64,000 nucleotides of DNA. Source: Leptolyngbya sp. FACHB-8. GTDB taxonomy: Bacteria; Cyanobacteriota; Cyanobacteriia; Elainellales; Elainellaceae. The stretch's first letter is position 1. The number at the start of each line of letters is the position of its first letter. Positions 27,757 through 36,749 of this stretch are shown piece after piece. Under the pieces are notes generated by a model. It was given only the letters and a program-made list of their open reading frames with translations. It did not search any database and had not been told where the DNA came from. The stretch lies in NCBI RefSeq assembly GCF_014695575.1, contig NZ_JACJOO010000052.1, positions 1-64,000 on the forward strand, written 5' to 3'. The position numbers and the translations under genes were made by a program.

Positions 27757-29064
27757 TTATCGGCGAATCAACCCTTTCAAGCCAAAAGTTAATTGAGCTG
27801 CCTGACCTACCCCACACAACTGCTGGGCCTGAGATTGCTCAGCGTTAGGCGGCAGGGAGACCCGAATGCGAGTTAACGGTTGCCCGACTAAATGCTCTGG
27901 AATAGCGGGGGTTAATGCTTGCGTCTGGTCCTTAACCAGATCAGCGCGGCTAATGGCTTCTATCAATTCCACATCTCCCATAACGGTTTCTGCGGTATTT
28001 GCCAATTGCACCCGCACGGGTCTTTGGGGATCAATCTGATGAGCTTGCTGGGCGCTGACCAGCACTTCGACCCAAAGGGTATTGCAATCCAGCAGGGTCA
28101 GCAGCACATCTGGACGGCTCACTTGTTCACCCGTTTCCCGCTCAGTGCTGTAAATGACTCCTGAAAAAGGAGCCTTGACTTCAAGGGCTTCGCGGCTGCC
28201 ATAGGCGGCCTGGGTCTGTTTTAGTTGCTTCTGGCTGGTCTCCAGTTGGGCGGAAAGAGTTCGGACGATAGCCGCTTGAGTTTGGATGCTCTGCATCAAA
28301 GCCATCCGTTGCTCTTGTTGGTTTTCACCGGTTCTGATGCCAATGCCCTGTTGGGTTGCATCACGTTTGGTTACAGCACTGCTGGCCCCGGCTTGGGTCT
28401 GTTCAACGGCCGCTTGAGCGGCTTCCCACTCGGCTCGTAGATGATCGACCTGTTGCTGAGAAACTACACCCGCTGCCAAAAGTTGTTGATAGCGCTCAAA
28501 ATCGGCTTGAGCAGCGGTTGCTCGTGCCAGGGCAGCAGACACCATTGCTTGATGTTGAGTTACGTCATCGGAAGCGATCGCCGTATTCACCTCTTGCAAT
28601 GCCTTTTCCTGCTGCTCCAGGCTTTGCAGTTGGTTTGTGAGCAAATCCAATAATTGACGGGCGGCTGCCAGTTGAGTTGTTTTTTCAGCAACATCCCCTT
28701 GTAGTTGCAAAAGGGTCTGCTGCTGTTGCTGCCCAGGAACGACCCGTGCCAGCACCTGTCCCGATTGCACATCAACCCCAGAACTCGCGAAGAAGTCTTT
28801 AATTTCGCCCTCCATGGGGGTTTGCAATCGTACCAATCGCCCTGTAACCAAACCTTCTCGAACCGTGGTGTGAGTTAGACGGTACAAAATGGACGCGGAA
28901 CCTGTACTGACGGCAGCGAACCCAAGCCCTAAACAAGCCGCTGCGATCGCTAGACGTTGCCAGAGGGCAGGCGATCGCTCTTCTTCAGGAAATGGATATG
29001 CAATCGAATGAGATGCCGCGATAGGCGGAATGAGGGAGGAGGGCTTTGTAGGAGTTTCTACCAT
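27757..29064 (-). CDS. HlyD-family membrane-fusion/adaptor protein
   Basis: 435 aa. One N-terminal transmembrane segment (about 36-58), a barrel-sandwich (lipoyl-like) half at about 75-110, a long Gln/Ala-rich coiled coil (about 120-275), the second half-lipoyl (EVKAPFSGVIYSTERETGEQV) and a beta-barrel domain. This is the periplasmic adaptor architecture of type I/EPS export, also found in the periplasmic part of Alg44. No PilZ domain is present, so c-di-GMP control is not evident. It precedes the GT2 gene and probably works with it in polysaccharide export. Confidence 0.88.
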   Translation of the reverse strand: MVETPTKPSSLIPPIAASHSIAYPFPEEERSPALWQRLAIAAACLGLGFAAVSTGSASILYRLTHTTVREGLVTGRLVRLQTPMEGEIKDFFASSGVDVQSGQVLARVVPGQQQQQTLLQLQGDVAEKTTQLAAARQLLDLLTNQLQSLEQQEKALQEVNTAIASDDVTQHQAMVSAALARATAAQADFERYQQLLAAGVVSQQQVDHLRAEWEAAQAAVEQTQAGASSAVTKRDATQQGIGIRTGENQQEQRMALMQSIQTQAAIVRTLSAQLETSQKQLKQTQAAYGSREALEVKAPFSGVIYSTERETGEQVSRPDVLLTLLDCNTLWVEVLVSAQQAHQIDPQRPVRVQLANTAETVMGDVELIEAISRADLVKDQTQALTPAIPEHLVGQPLTRIRVSLPPNAEQSQAQQLCGVGQAAQLTFGLKGLIRR

Positions 29065-29924
29065 GGCTCTAATTCAATAGAAGTGACGTAGGCACGGCCG
29101 AACATGGCTATTGACCTAACTCGCAACCAACGGCTGAAAGGTTAGGGCTGTGCCAAGTATTCAGAGGATGACAAATTTTGTTTTTGGAGTACTGCGTATC
29201 AGTTCAAGAATCTATGCCAGTCGCTCGAACGGAGTCTTATGGAATTTCAGGGTTCTATTCAAGCCTGATTCATCCTTCAAGGTGCAAGCAATCAAATCGT
29301 TTCGCCGTACAACCGTGTAACGCTCAATTTTTTCAGCAAAAACACTGAATCTCTTCGTCAGATTAATGCAGAAATTGGCATTTTCTGTATAGAAATGATG
29401 AAGACCCAGGAGGTATTAATAAAGCTTTGATGAACTTGAAGCCAGGACTTTTGTCGCCCTGCTAGAGGCGTAAATCTAAGAGCTTTCTTTTGAAGAGGCT
29501 TCTGACTTAGGGAGGACTAACTCTCTATCTTGAGGAGTAGCATGCAGTTTCTGCATAGCTACACATCCTAGGTTCAGAATTTAGACATTTTCATCAGGTG
29601 CAGTGGATGAAGCACACTACACCCAATAAAAATGTATTAGATATAGCAAAATTGCGTAAGTCCTGAATGATCAAGATTTGTACTGAATAACCTGTTATTC
29701 CTCTTGTAGAAGTAATAGCAAAGCTACCACTTCTACAAGAGGAATAACAGGTTGCTTAATTTGTGATTTTTAGACATTTCCTGAGTGATCTGAGGTTGAG
29801 TTAAGAACGTTTTTAAGTGCCGTGCATCGTGCAACGCTCGAAAATTCTTGTGACTCGATATATGCTCACCTCACTTCTCAAATCTGCCGCCACAAATTCT
29901 GTAGGAATACTGGATGAAATATGA
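29065..29924. other. 860-bp gap without a recognisable gene
   Basis: A/T-richer intergenic DNA between hlyD and the PepSY-type gene. Apart from the hairpin at 29689-29753 and an isolated GCGTAAGTCCTG near 29654 (matching the end of hairpin family D), I see no coding or RNA feature. Confidence 0.5.
29689..29753. repeat. Long inverted repeat, core TAGC-AAA-GCTA
   Basis: Arms from 29689 and 29753 are perfect for 25 bp, then two mismatched pairs, then a 4-bp core closed by AAA. Not adjacent to a gene end. Confidence 0.85.
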
Positions 29925-30206
29925 CTATCTAGCAGGTTTTTGCTTTTTGCGTTTAAATATCCCTGACATACTTAATCCAGTAACCACTAATCCCAACAAA
30001 CCCACTCCATCGAGAATGGGATAAATGCCTTCCAAATTGAAGATCTCCCCTGTATGAATCTTCAGTAACCAGCCTGACGATACACCCAGGCTCAAGCCCC
30101 ATTCCCGCACGAAGGTAGCCAGTATTCCCGTCAGAACTGTCAGCAGAATAGGGAGTGAAATAATGAGTGCGATCGCCCGATGATACTTGCGGAAGGTACG
30201 CTGCAT
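29925..30206 (-). CDS. Small PepSY-associated TM-type membrane protein
   Basis: 93 aa, two predicted membrane segments (about 12-32 and 64-84) and a KRKKQK-type basic tail. The N-terminus RKYHRAIALIISLPILLT and the HTGEIF stretch match the PepSY-associated membrane region common in iron/siderophore reductases and small standalone cyanobacterial proteins. Function unknown; a metal or redox role is possible. It lies downstream of a lipoprotein gene in the same orientation. Confidence 0.7.
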   Translation of the reverse strand: MQRTFRKYHRAIALIISLPILLTVLTGILATFVREWGLSLGVSSGWLLKIHTGEIFNLEGIYPILDGVGLLGLVVTGLSMSGIFKRKKQKPAR

Positions 30207-30318
30207 AAAAGGTCTCCATTTCTAAAGACTAGGGAGAAATAGGCGTTTTCTTGGTTCTGCGGGTCAAGTTTTACAGAGGTAAAAAGGGATCTATAATTCC
30301 ATCTCAGAGTGATGGGGA

Positions 30319-30340
30319 GGGCGAATTACGATTCGCCCTA
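30319..30340. repeat. 9-bp inverted repeat
   Basis: AGGGCGAAT 30319-30327 with ATTCGCCCT 30332-30340, loop TACG. It lies between the lipoprotein and the PepSY-type gene and could be a weak terminator. Confidence 0.45.
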
Positions 30341-30428
30341 ATATCTACTTCCTCAGGTGCATCTAATTTCTTACAGGCCTGTTTTGCACAAAAACAGTAT
30401 GTAAATATTTTCCAATTAGCTCCTGGAA

Positions 30429-30863
30429 TTAAGAGCTTGGAATTCCCTGAATATGAGTTCTAAGAGATTGAAGAGCCGTTAGAGCTTGTCCTGGCCGAGA
30501 TGCTTCTAGTGCAGCTGTAACGCGATCTATATCGGCTTCAATGGCATCATAACTTTCTGAAGATTTTGCTTTGACGCTATCTTCAACAGGGCTCCAAACG
30601 TCTTCAAATTTCTCAAACTCTTGCCGAGCTTTTTGAAGCTTTTTGGCTTTAATGTCTGCTCTTGTTTGTCTGACAACCCTAAGTAGTTGAGAATACTCAC
30701 TTTGAGCTTGAGCTGATTGTGTCGTTCCAGTTTCTTCAGGTTGAGCCTGCGTTGTTGTGTTGGATGCAGGGGCAGGTGTGGTGCTTGCTGTTTCCGTTTT
30801 ACCACATCCAGTCAATGAGAAAACGCCGATTGCACACAGCAAAAGTACATGCTTGAATCTCAT
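30429..30863 (-). CDS. Small lipoprotein of unknown function
   Basis: 144 aa. A signal peptide ends in lipobox LTGC (Cys20), then a Thr/Ala/Gln-rich linker (about 21-52) and a helical domain (about 55-140) built from two predicted helical hairpins with many charged residues. I do not recognise the family; helical lipoproteins of similar layout occur in metal-uptake loci but nothing here proves it. It lies between the PepSY-type gene and a two-component system in the same orientation. Confidence 0.7.
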   Translation of the reverse strand: MRFKHVLLLCAIGVFSLTGCGKTETASTTPAPASNTTTQAQPEETGTTQSAQAQSEYSQLLRVVRQTRADIKAKKLQKARQEFEKFEDVWSPVEDSVKAKSSESYDAIEADIDRVTAALEASRPGQALTALQSLRTHIQGIPSS

Positions 30864-31072
30864 AACTTGCTCCTGTTTAAGACGGTTTGCGTGAACTTTC
30901 TCAACAATAGAAAAGTGCTAGTAAAGAACTCGGGAAGAAATAGAAGATCACCCTAAAGGTAGGTTGGCTTTTGGAGAGGGGCGCTCTCAACATGTTCTCT
31001 TACACATTGGTTTGTTGTGCGTACACTGCACTTAATTTTTTCTGTACTGAGGCAAGTCTCTTAACAAGCTGA

Positions 31073-32446
31073 TTAAGCTGTTGGCAGAGTGACCTGAAAG
31101 CAGCTACCTTTACCCTGTTCACTGGTCACGGTGATTTCTCCGCTGTGACAATTAGCGATCGCCTGAGCGATCGCTAACCCTAACCCTGAGCCTTCTTCAC
31201 GTTGGGCTCGAGCTTGATCTGCACGCCAAAAGCGATCAAATACAAACGGTAGGCTCTCGGCCGCGATACCAATGCCAGTATCCTGTACGTTAATGACGAC
31301 CCAATTATGTTCTTCCTGGGATGACAAGGTGACGGTCCCGCCCTTCGGCGTGTAATACAGGGCATTGGTCACGAGGTTAGTCATCAGACGCTTTAAAGAG
31401 TAGGGATCGCCGTATACCATTGTGTCGGCCTGTAGCACTGCCTTGAAAGTGATGCAGCGTTGCTCAGCCTCAGGTGCATACTGATCAACTACCTCCTCCA
31501 GTAACTCGTCGATGGGAAAGGTCAACGCAGTAGATTGGTTGTCGGTGATTTGATCAGATCGGGTTAACCATAGTAAATCGTCCACCAGTTGGCTCATTTG
31601 ACGAGTAGCACTGGCGATCGCCTCCAATTTTGGCAAATCTGCTACATCTACCCGCTCAGGATGACTTTGGATTACATCTACGGAGGTTTTAATGACAGTC
31701 AGTGGTGTACGCAGTTCATGGGAGGCGTCTGCTGTGAACTGCTTGAGTTGTTGCATACTGGCTTCGATGGGTTGAAGTGATTGTCGCACTAACCACCATC
31801 CCCCAACTGCCGATAACCCTAAAGCCAGCAAACTACCCCATTGCAGGCCTGAACGGAGTCTTTTTAACTCAGCGGCGATCTCCCCATCCAATGCGCTAAC
31901 GCGTACATACCCTTGCAGCACTGGTTTTGTTTTAGTACGAGCTTCTGAGTAAACTGGCACAGTTAATTGATGAATTAATCCGTCTAGCGTGCCGTCACCA
32001 TCAATATCTTGACCTGCTGCTGCATCGTCCTCGTTTTCGTTCTTCCGGGTATTTGTAGACTGTTGCTGTAGAGGCTTAAACGGTATTGTCAACAAAGGAT
32101 TTCCTGATTGTCCCACTAGCTGTCCCTGGGTATCAAACCATTCGACGGCTTGGTGTTCTTGTTGGAGTTTCTGCCAGGAAATATCCAAATCGCCATCATT
32201 ATCGAGAATGCTAGCTGGAATGGACGTGTGGCGACTTGCCAGGATGTCGGGCAGGCTATGAGCTGCGGCATCGGCTAACAGCGACAAGTCGTGGTCCGAT
32301 TGTTGCTCTAGATTGAGGGCAACGACATGGTGTACCACGGCCCCAAAAGCGGCCAGAGTGCCGCCAATAACTCCCAGTGATGACAACAGCAAGCGCCATC
32401 GTAGTGCTTTGAACTGGGGGCTAATGCGAACAGAATCTGGAATCAT
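31073..32446 (-). CDS. Sensor histidine kinase with EF-hand-like loops in the sensor domain
   Basis: 457 aa membrane kinase. Transmembrane segments at about 18-43 and 203-221 enclose a periplasmic sensor of about 160 residues. Within it are DNDGDLD (83-89) and DIDGDGTLDG (148-157), both resembling EF-hand/dockerin Ca-binding loops. HisKA phospho-acceptor His243 in ASHELRTPL, then HATPase_c boxes (NLVTNALYYT, DTGIGI, GSGLGLAI). No HAMP is evident. Paired with the OmpR-type regulator upstream (80-bp gap). Resembles the cyanobacterial RppA/RppB (NrsR/NrsS) arrangement, so metal sensing is plausible. Confidence 0.88.
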   Translation of the reverse strand: MIPDSVRISPQFKALRWRLLLSSLGVIGGTLAAFGAVVHHVVALNLEQQSDHDLSLLADAAAHSLPDILASRHTSIPASILDNDGDLDISWQKLQQEHQAVEWFDTQGQLVGQSGNPLLTIPFKPLQQQSTNTRKNENEDDAAAGQDIDGDGTLDGLIHQLTVPVYSEARTKTKPVLQGYVRVSALDGEIAAELKRLRSGLQWGSLLALGLSAVGGWWLVRQSLQPIEASMQQLKQFTADASHELRTPLTVIKTSVDVIQSHPERVDVADLPKLEAIASATRQMSQLVDDLLWLTRSDQITDNQSTALTFPIDELLEEVVDQYAPEAEQRCITFKAVLQADTMVYGDPYSLKRLMTNLVTNALYYTPKGGTVTLSSQEEHNWVVINVQDTGIGIAAESLPFVFDRFWRADQARAQREEGSGLGLAIAQAIANCHSGEITVTSEQGKGSCFQVTLPTA

Positions 32447-32526
32447 AACAGTTGCTAAGCTTCTTCAAAGCCCATGATTTGAGCCACACGGTTATTGTTT
32501 CTCAGTGTGGACGAGGATCAATGTTT

Positions 32527-33216
32527 TTAACTTCCTGAATCTTGACCGGCTGGTTTGAGACGGTACCCCAAACCATAGACGGTTTCAATGAAGTCTGGTG
32601 CGCCCGCGGCAGCTAACTTTTGCCGCAGAGACCGGATATGCACTTTTACGGTTTCCTCTCCGGGTGTGGTTTCCGAAGCCCAGAGTTGCTCGAGAATACT
32701 GCTTCGGCTGAGGGTTCGGTGGCTTTGACGCAAAAACAATTCAAGTAGTTGGTACTCTTTGGGGGTGAGGGTGAGGGGGCGATCGCCATACCACACCTCC
32801 AGGCTACCCGGATCAAGGTGTAAACCACCCCACTCCAGAATGGGGGGAAGGGTAGAGCTGCTTCGGCGGAGTAGGGCCCGAATTCGAGCCATCAACGCTT
32901 TGAGATCGAAGGGCTTGACAACGTAGTCGTCGGCACCTGCATCCAGGCCAATGACGGTATCGGTATTGGTATCTCTAGCGGTGAGGATGAGGACGGGGGT
33001 CTGGATGCCACGTTGGCGTAAGCGTTGGCAGAGTTGAATGCCGTCTAGTTTGGGGAGCATCCAATCTAGCAGGATTAAGCTGTATTGGTAGGCTTCGGCC
33101 ATATCCCAGCCTTCTTCGCCATCAGTCGCAATATCAACGGCGTATTGCTGATCTGTAAGGGCTTCGGCAAGGGCTCGGGCGATGCGGGTGTCGTCTTCTA
33201 CCAGCAGGATTTTCAT
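32527..33216 (-). CDS. OmpR/PhoB-family response regulator
   Basis: 229 aa. Receiver domain: VEDD acidic pair, phospho-acceptor Asp in LLDWMLPK, Lys in VVKPFD. C-terminal winged helix of OmpR type (LTPKEYQLLELFL, VYGLGYRLKP). I place the start at ATG 33216, which begins the receiver (MKILLVEDD); the open frame upstream runs through a non-coding region with a 31-bp hairpin and is not coding. First gene of the RR-HK pair. Confidence 0.95.
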   Translation of the reverse strand: MKILLVEDDTRIARALAEALTDQQYAVDIATDGEEGWDMAEAYQYSLILLDWMLPKLDGIQLCQRLRQRGIQTPVLILTARDTNTDTVIGLDAGADDYVVKPFDLKALMARIRALLRRSSSTLPPILEWGGLHLDPGSLEVWYGDRPLTLTPKEYQLLELFLRQSHRTLSRSSILEQLWASETTPGEETVKVHIRSLRQKLAAAGAPDFIETVYGLGYRLKPAGQDSGS

Positions 33217-33330
33217 AGCGTTGGGGAGGCGATCGCTCGCTACATTTTTAGTGCAGCGCTTCTTGCACCAAACCAAACAAATTGATGAATATTTGTCCCT
33301 TAATTTTATCGAGTTCGGTTTTACCCGTCG

Positions 33331-33398
33331 CTGAATTGAATGGATGAAATGGGGTGTGGAAGCATAATTCCACACCCCATTTCATCCATTCAATTCAG
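33331..33398. repeat. 31-bp perfect inverted repeat
   Basis: Arms 33331-33361 and 33368-33398 are exactly complementary, loop GCATAA. Lies in the 5' region of the response-regulator gene, upstream of its start rather than at a gene end. Confidence 0.9.
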
Positions 33399-33423
33399 TG
33401 ACATTAATTGTGTGAGCTCCCTA

Positions 33424-33454
33424 CTAAGGGGAACCGCGAAGCGGTTCCCCTTAG
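33424..33454. repeat. 14-bp perfect inverted repeat, loop GAA
   Basis: Arms 33424-33437 and 33441-33454 with a GCGAAGC core. The rest of the gap up to 33626 holds a HIP1-centred palindrome at 33543-33560 and no gene. Confidence 0.85.
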
Positions 33455-33625
33455 CGGAAAATGCAGGAAACATAGCGTGTTTCTTGAGAGCACCTAATCG
33501 GACTGAAGGGCTTAAATCTGCGCTCTTTCGTGAAAATTTAGTGAGGGGCGATCGCCCCTCCAGATATACAGTGCTACACCCCTATAGCCGCCCAGTGCTG
33601 TGAGAAACTCTTTTCAACGGCGTCA

Positions 33626-36457
33626 TTACGACGCTGGTCGCAATAGGATGATACGGCCAATGGTGCCGTTCCCCGGGTATAACTCGTTTACATAAATGTC
33701 CCCGGTGGCGGTGTTTTCAATCAGGTCTAGGGGATTTGCAAACCCAGAAGCAAGCACATTCTTCGCGGCCACATTACCAGAAGCGTCCAGCGTCAGAGCA
33801 ATAATGTCATCCCCTGCGCTGTACTCTGTAATTAGCAAACGATTTCGTAGCACGCCACCAAACGTATTGCTCTGGTATTCAATAATGCCATCGGTAGAGC
33901 GGCTAAAGCCAAACGTATAGATGGATCCTCGATAGTTGGGGTCTGGAGCTGTGCCAATCGGATAGCCCGTAAACGATCCACTGGAAACTACCTCTCCTGG
34001 ATCTTCACCACTGGTAGGATTGCCCCCATTGAGGATGTACTCTCCACGGGCACTGTTGGGATGTCCATAGTAGCCTCCCTGCACAACACGGAACAAATAG
34101 TCGGGACGACTGCCTACGTTAGAGAGAGCTTCATTGGCAGGGGTATTTGGGTCATCGGGGGTTGAGCCGCCCGCCCCTGGCCCATTGCCGGGTACATAGA
34201 GTGAGCCGTTGCTATGGAAGACAAAATCATAGCCATTACGGATACCTGTGGCATAGATTTTTACCGGAGCATTCGCGGCGTAGGGGTTGTAATTCCCTGT
34301 CGTTGTCACCCCACCATCGGTTGTGTAGTTATTGGTTTGTACATTGAAACCGCCTGCGGGAGGGGTGAGACGTGGGTTAATTTGCAACACCGCCGCGGAT
34401 AATAATCGCTCAGGTCGTAGCGACCAGGTAGGATCAGGAGATCCCGTTGAAGTATTACTTCCCTGGGCCAGGTAAAGCAGCCCATCAGGGCCAAACCGCA
34501 GGCTATTGCTGAAATGCTCTTTGCTGGAGCGGGGTAAACCCACAACGTAGTCCTGAGCGATGCCTGTGAAATTGGTGCTGTCCTGGATGGTAATCCGGGT
34601 AATTTTCCCGGTGAAATCTTCGGTTAATGATGTTCCAGTGGGAGCATTATGCGATATCCACAATACGTTCGGGTTGGTGGGGTCAACGGCAATGCCAATC
34701 ACATCCCGATTGGGGAAGGGGCTACTGCCACCGGCAACTGTAAAGGTCTTGAGATTGGCCAGTCCTCCCTGGGCATTTACTGTCCAGCGGCGTACCTGGC
34801 CATCCAGGGCGGTTGCATAGAGGAATTGGTTGTTCGGGCTCATGACCAGACTGGTGATCGGTGCTCCGGTGAATACCTCTGTGCGATCGAAGTTCACACC
34901 CAAAGTATCGGGGACTGCTGTGCCTGTGGTGAAGGTCAGGCTATAGGGTAGAAATGAGCGACCTACCACATCCTTGACGCCATCGGTAATGCGCAGCGTG
35001 TACTGAGTATTAGCATCCAGCAGCACGGTAGGTTGAATCACAATCGTGTCATTTCCGCCGCTGGTGTTGGCCACACTCGTCACAGGTGCGTTGTCCCGAG
35101 TGCGGTAGAGCTGAATTTTACCGGGAGCCAAAGTCCGCCCATCGACCCCAATACCAACCCCCACAAGACTCAGGTCGCTGATGGTGATGGCGGCTCCTCG
35201 ATTAACGTTGCTGGCGTTTGCCAGAGGAGAACTGACGACGCGGGGATGGGGCCCTGGTGCGATGGGAATAATTTCGACAAAATTAAGGCGGGTATCAATC
35301 CCGCCTTGAGCATTTAAGGTGAGTTTGCCATCGGCTACGGTAACGGTTGCGGTCGCCAGTTTGTAATTTTCGAGGGTACTGGGTCGGAAACCGGGAACCA
35401 GGGTTACCCCCTCCGCTTGAATTCGGTGGGTGGAAGTGAGTGCGCGATCGCCCACACTAACGGTCACACTATAACGACCGTTCGCCAGAGCATATTCCCA
35501 GGCTCCAGGCCGAGCTTCCCCTCCGGGTTGCATCCGAATTCCACTATCTAACCGTTGCTCAACGCCAGAGGTATTGCGATCGAATATACGATTGCGCATA
35601 TCCAGTGGGGTATGAGTCCCTTGAATTACCCAGCCATAGCGCCGGGTAGTTGTAAATTTTTGCCCAGAATCGACGCGGTAGCCTTGAGGAGCAGGGGCTG
35701 TACTGGGTTGGAAGTTAATCCGAATCGGAGTGCCCTGGAAAAAGGAAAAGCTGGTGTAGTCAAGTTGACCGGGAAGCACGTTCACCAGGGTGGCGATCGC
35801 CTGTCCTTTAGCTCGTATCTGGGTGTTTGCTCCTTGACGGACCAGGGTTAGATCTGCAAAGGAGGTTACTTCCGGCACTCGATTAATCATCAACAGATCC
35901 TGGCCCCGTTTAAAGTCCAGGACTGTATTGGCCTGGTTGGGTAGGCGGCCGTTCGCTAACCAGAAGCGGTCAGCCCCTGCCCCCCCTCTTAAACGATTGC
36001 GTCCCAGACCACCCCACAAATTGTCCCGTCCCAACCCACCAACCAGAATGTCGTTCTGCCTAGCGTAGAGACGATCGCCTCCATCATCTCCATATAAAGT
36101 ATTGCCCCCACGGCCTATACGCGCGTCGATAGTGTCGTTGCCAGCTTGCCCATAGGCAATGGTGCTCTGGCCGATGATCAGGCGATCGCTCCCTCCTCCG
36201 GCCAAAATACGAATATTACCGGACAGGTTTTGAGTATTGATGACATCGTTGCGGGCGGTTCCGCGAATAGTGCGTAGGCTACGAGAGCTATGGGTATGAA
36301 TTAAGGCTTGGGCTGCGGGATCGACTGAAAGACTGGAGGAAACTTGAGCGGATTGAGGATACGGCTCAGAAAAGGGAGTTGGAGACAGCAGAGACGAGGT
36401 TGCAATGACGCCAGAAAAGGTTCCTGGCTGGGTTAAACCAAGGTTCTCAAGTGACAT
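33626..36457 (-). CDS. RTX/malectin-like/Ig-like protein with sugar-dehydrogenase-type beta-propeller
   Basis: 943 aa mosaic protein. Residues about 65-175 carry hemolysin-type Ca-binding motifs (AGGGSDRL, GQAGNDTI, GGLGRDNL, GGAGADRF). Residues about 245-400 look like a malectin/di-glucose-binding domain. Residues about 405-515 are a Big_5-type Ig domain. Residues about 520-943 form a glucose/sorbosone-dehydrogenase-like propeller (LRFGPDGLLYLAQGSN, GIRNGYDFVF, ITEYSAGDDI). No signal peptide; the RTX repeats suggest type I secretion although here they are N-terminal. GGAGAAG before ATG 36457 fixes the start; 34 upstream in-frame residues are unsupported. Activity and cofactor (PQQ) are unproven. 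Confidence 0.82.
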   Translation of the reverse strand: MSLENLGLTQPGTFSGVIATSSLLSPTPFSEPYPQSAQVSSSLSVDPAAQALIHTHSSRSLRTIRGTARNDVINTQNLSGNIRILAGGGSDRLIIGQSTIAYGQAGNDTIDARIGRGGNTLYGDDGGDRLYARQNDILVGGLGRDNLWGGLGRNRLRGGAGADRFWLANGRLPNQANTVLDFKRGQDLLMINRVPEVTSFADLTLVRQGANTQIRAKGQAIATLVNVLPGQLDYTSFSFFQGTPIRINFQPSTAPAPQGYRVDSGQKFTTTRRYGWVIQGTHTPLDMRNRIFDRNTSGVEQRLDSGIRMQPGGEARPGAWEYALANGRYSVTVSVGDRALTSTHRIQAEGVTLVPGFRPSTLENYKLATATVTVADGKLTLNAQGGIDTRLNFVEIIPIAPGPHPRVVSSPLANASNVNRGAAITISDLSLVGVGIGVDGRTLAPGKIQLYRTRDNAPVTSVANTSGGNDTIVIQPTVLLDANTQYTLRITDGVKDVVGRSFLPYSLTFTTGTAVPDTLGVNFDRTEVFTGAPITSLVMSPNNQFLYATALDGQVRRWTVNAQGGLANLKTFTVAGGSSPFPNRDVIGIAVDPTNPNVLWISHNAPTGTSLTEDFTGKITRITIQDSTNFTGIAQDYVVGLPRSSKEHFSNSLRFGPDGLLYLAQGSNTSTGSPDPTWSLRPERLLSAAVLQINPRLTPPAGGFNVQTNNYTTDGGVTTTGNYNPYAANAPVKIYATGIRNGYDFVFHSNGSLYVPGNGPGAGGSTPDDPNTPANEALSNVGSRPDYLFRVVQGGYYGHPNSARGEYILNGGNPTSGEDPGEVVSSGSFTGYPIGTAPDPNYRGSIYTFGFSRSTDGIIEYQSNTFGGVLRNRLLITEYSAGDDIIALTLDASGNVAAKNVLASGFANPLDLIENTATGDIYVNELYPGNGTIGRIILLRPAS

Positions 36458-36749
36458 GACTTCTCCAGGGGATAAAAGTTTAGATAGTCTTGGAAGACAA
36501 GCGATCGCACCCCAAATAGTCTGAATAGGCGTGGATTGGTCAGTTCTTTCAAACAGCACGACGCCTGCCTGACGGAACTGCTACCCCATAAAGACGGTTT
36601 CTTAAAAATTTGTGCCTACGATAACCAGGCAAGCGCTATTCTAGTCCCCCTGTACGCTAGCAAGCTCTTCCATAAGGAGTATCGTTGTTCCTTTTGATCA
36701 GGTATCAAGTTTTACCCTGACGTGATGTGCAGTTTAAAGCTCGAAACAA

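Noticed and set aside
33217-33375. 53-residue N-terminal extension of the OmpR-type regulator
   Set aside because: It runs through a 31-bp non-coding hairpin, and the receiver domain begins exactly at ATG 33216.
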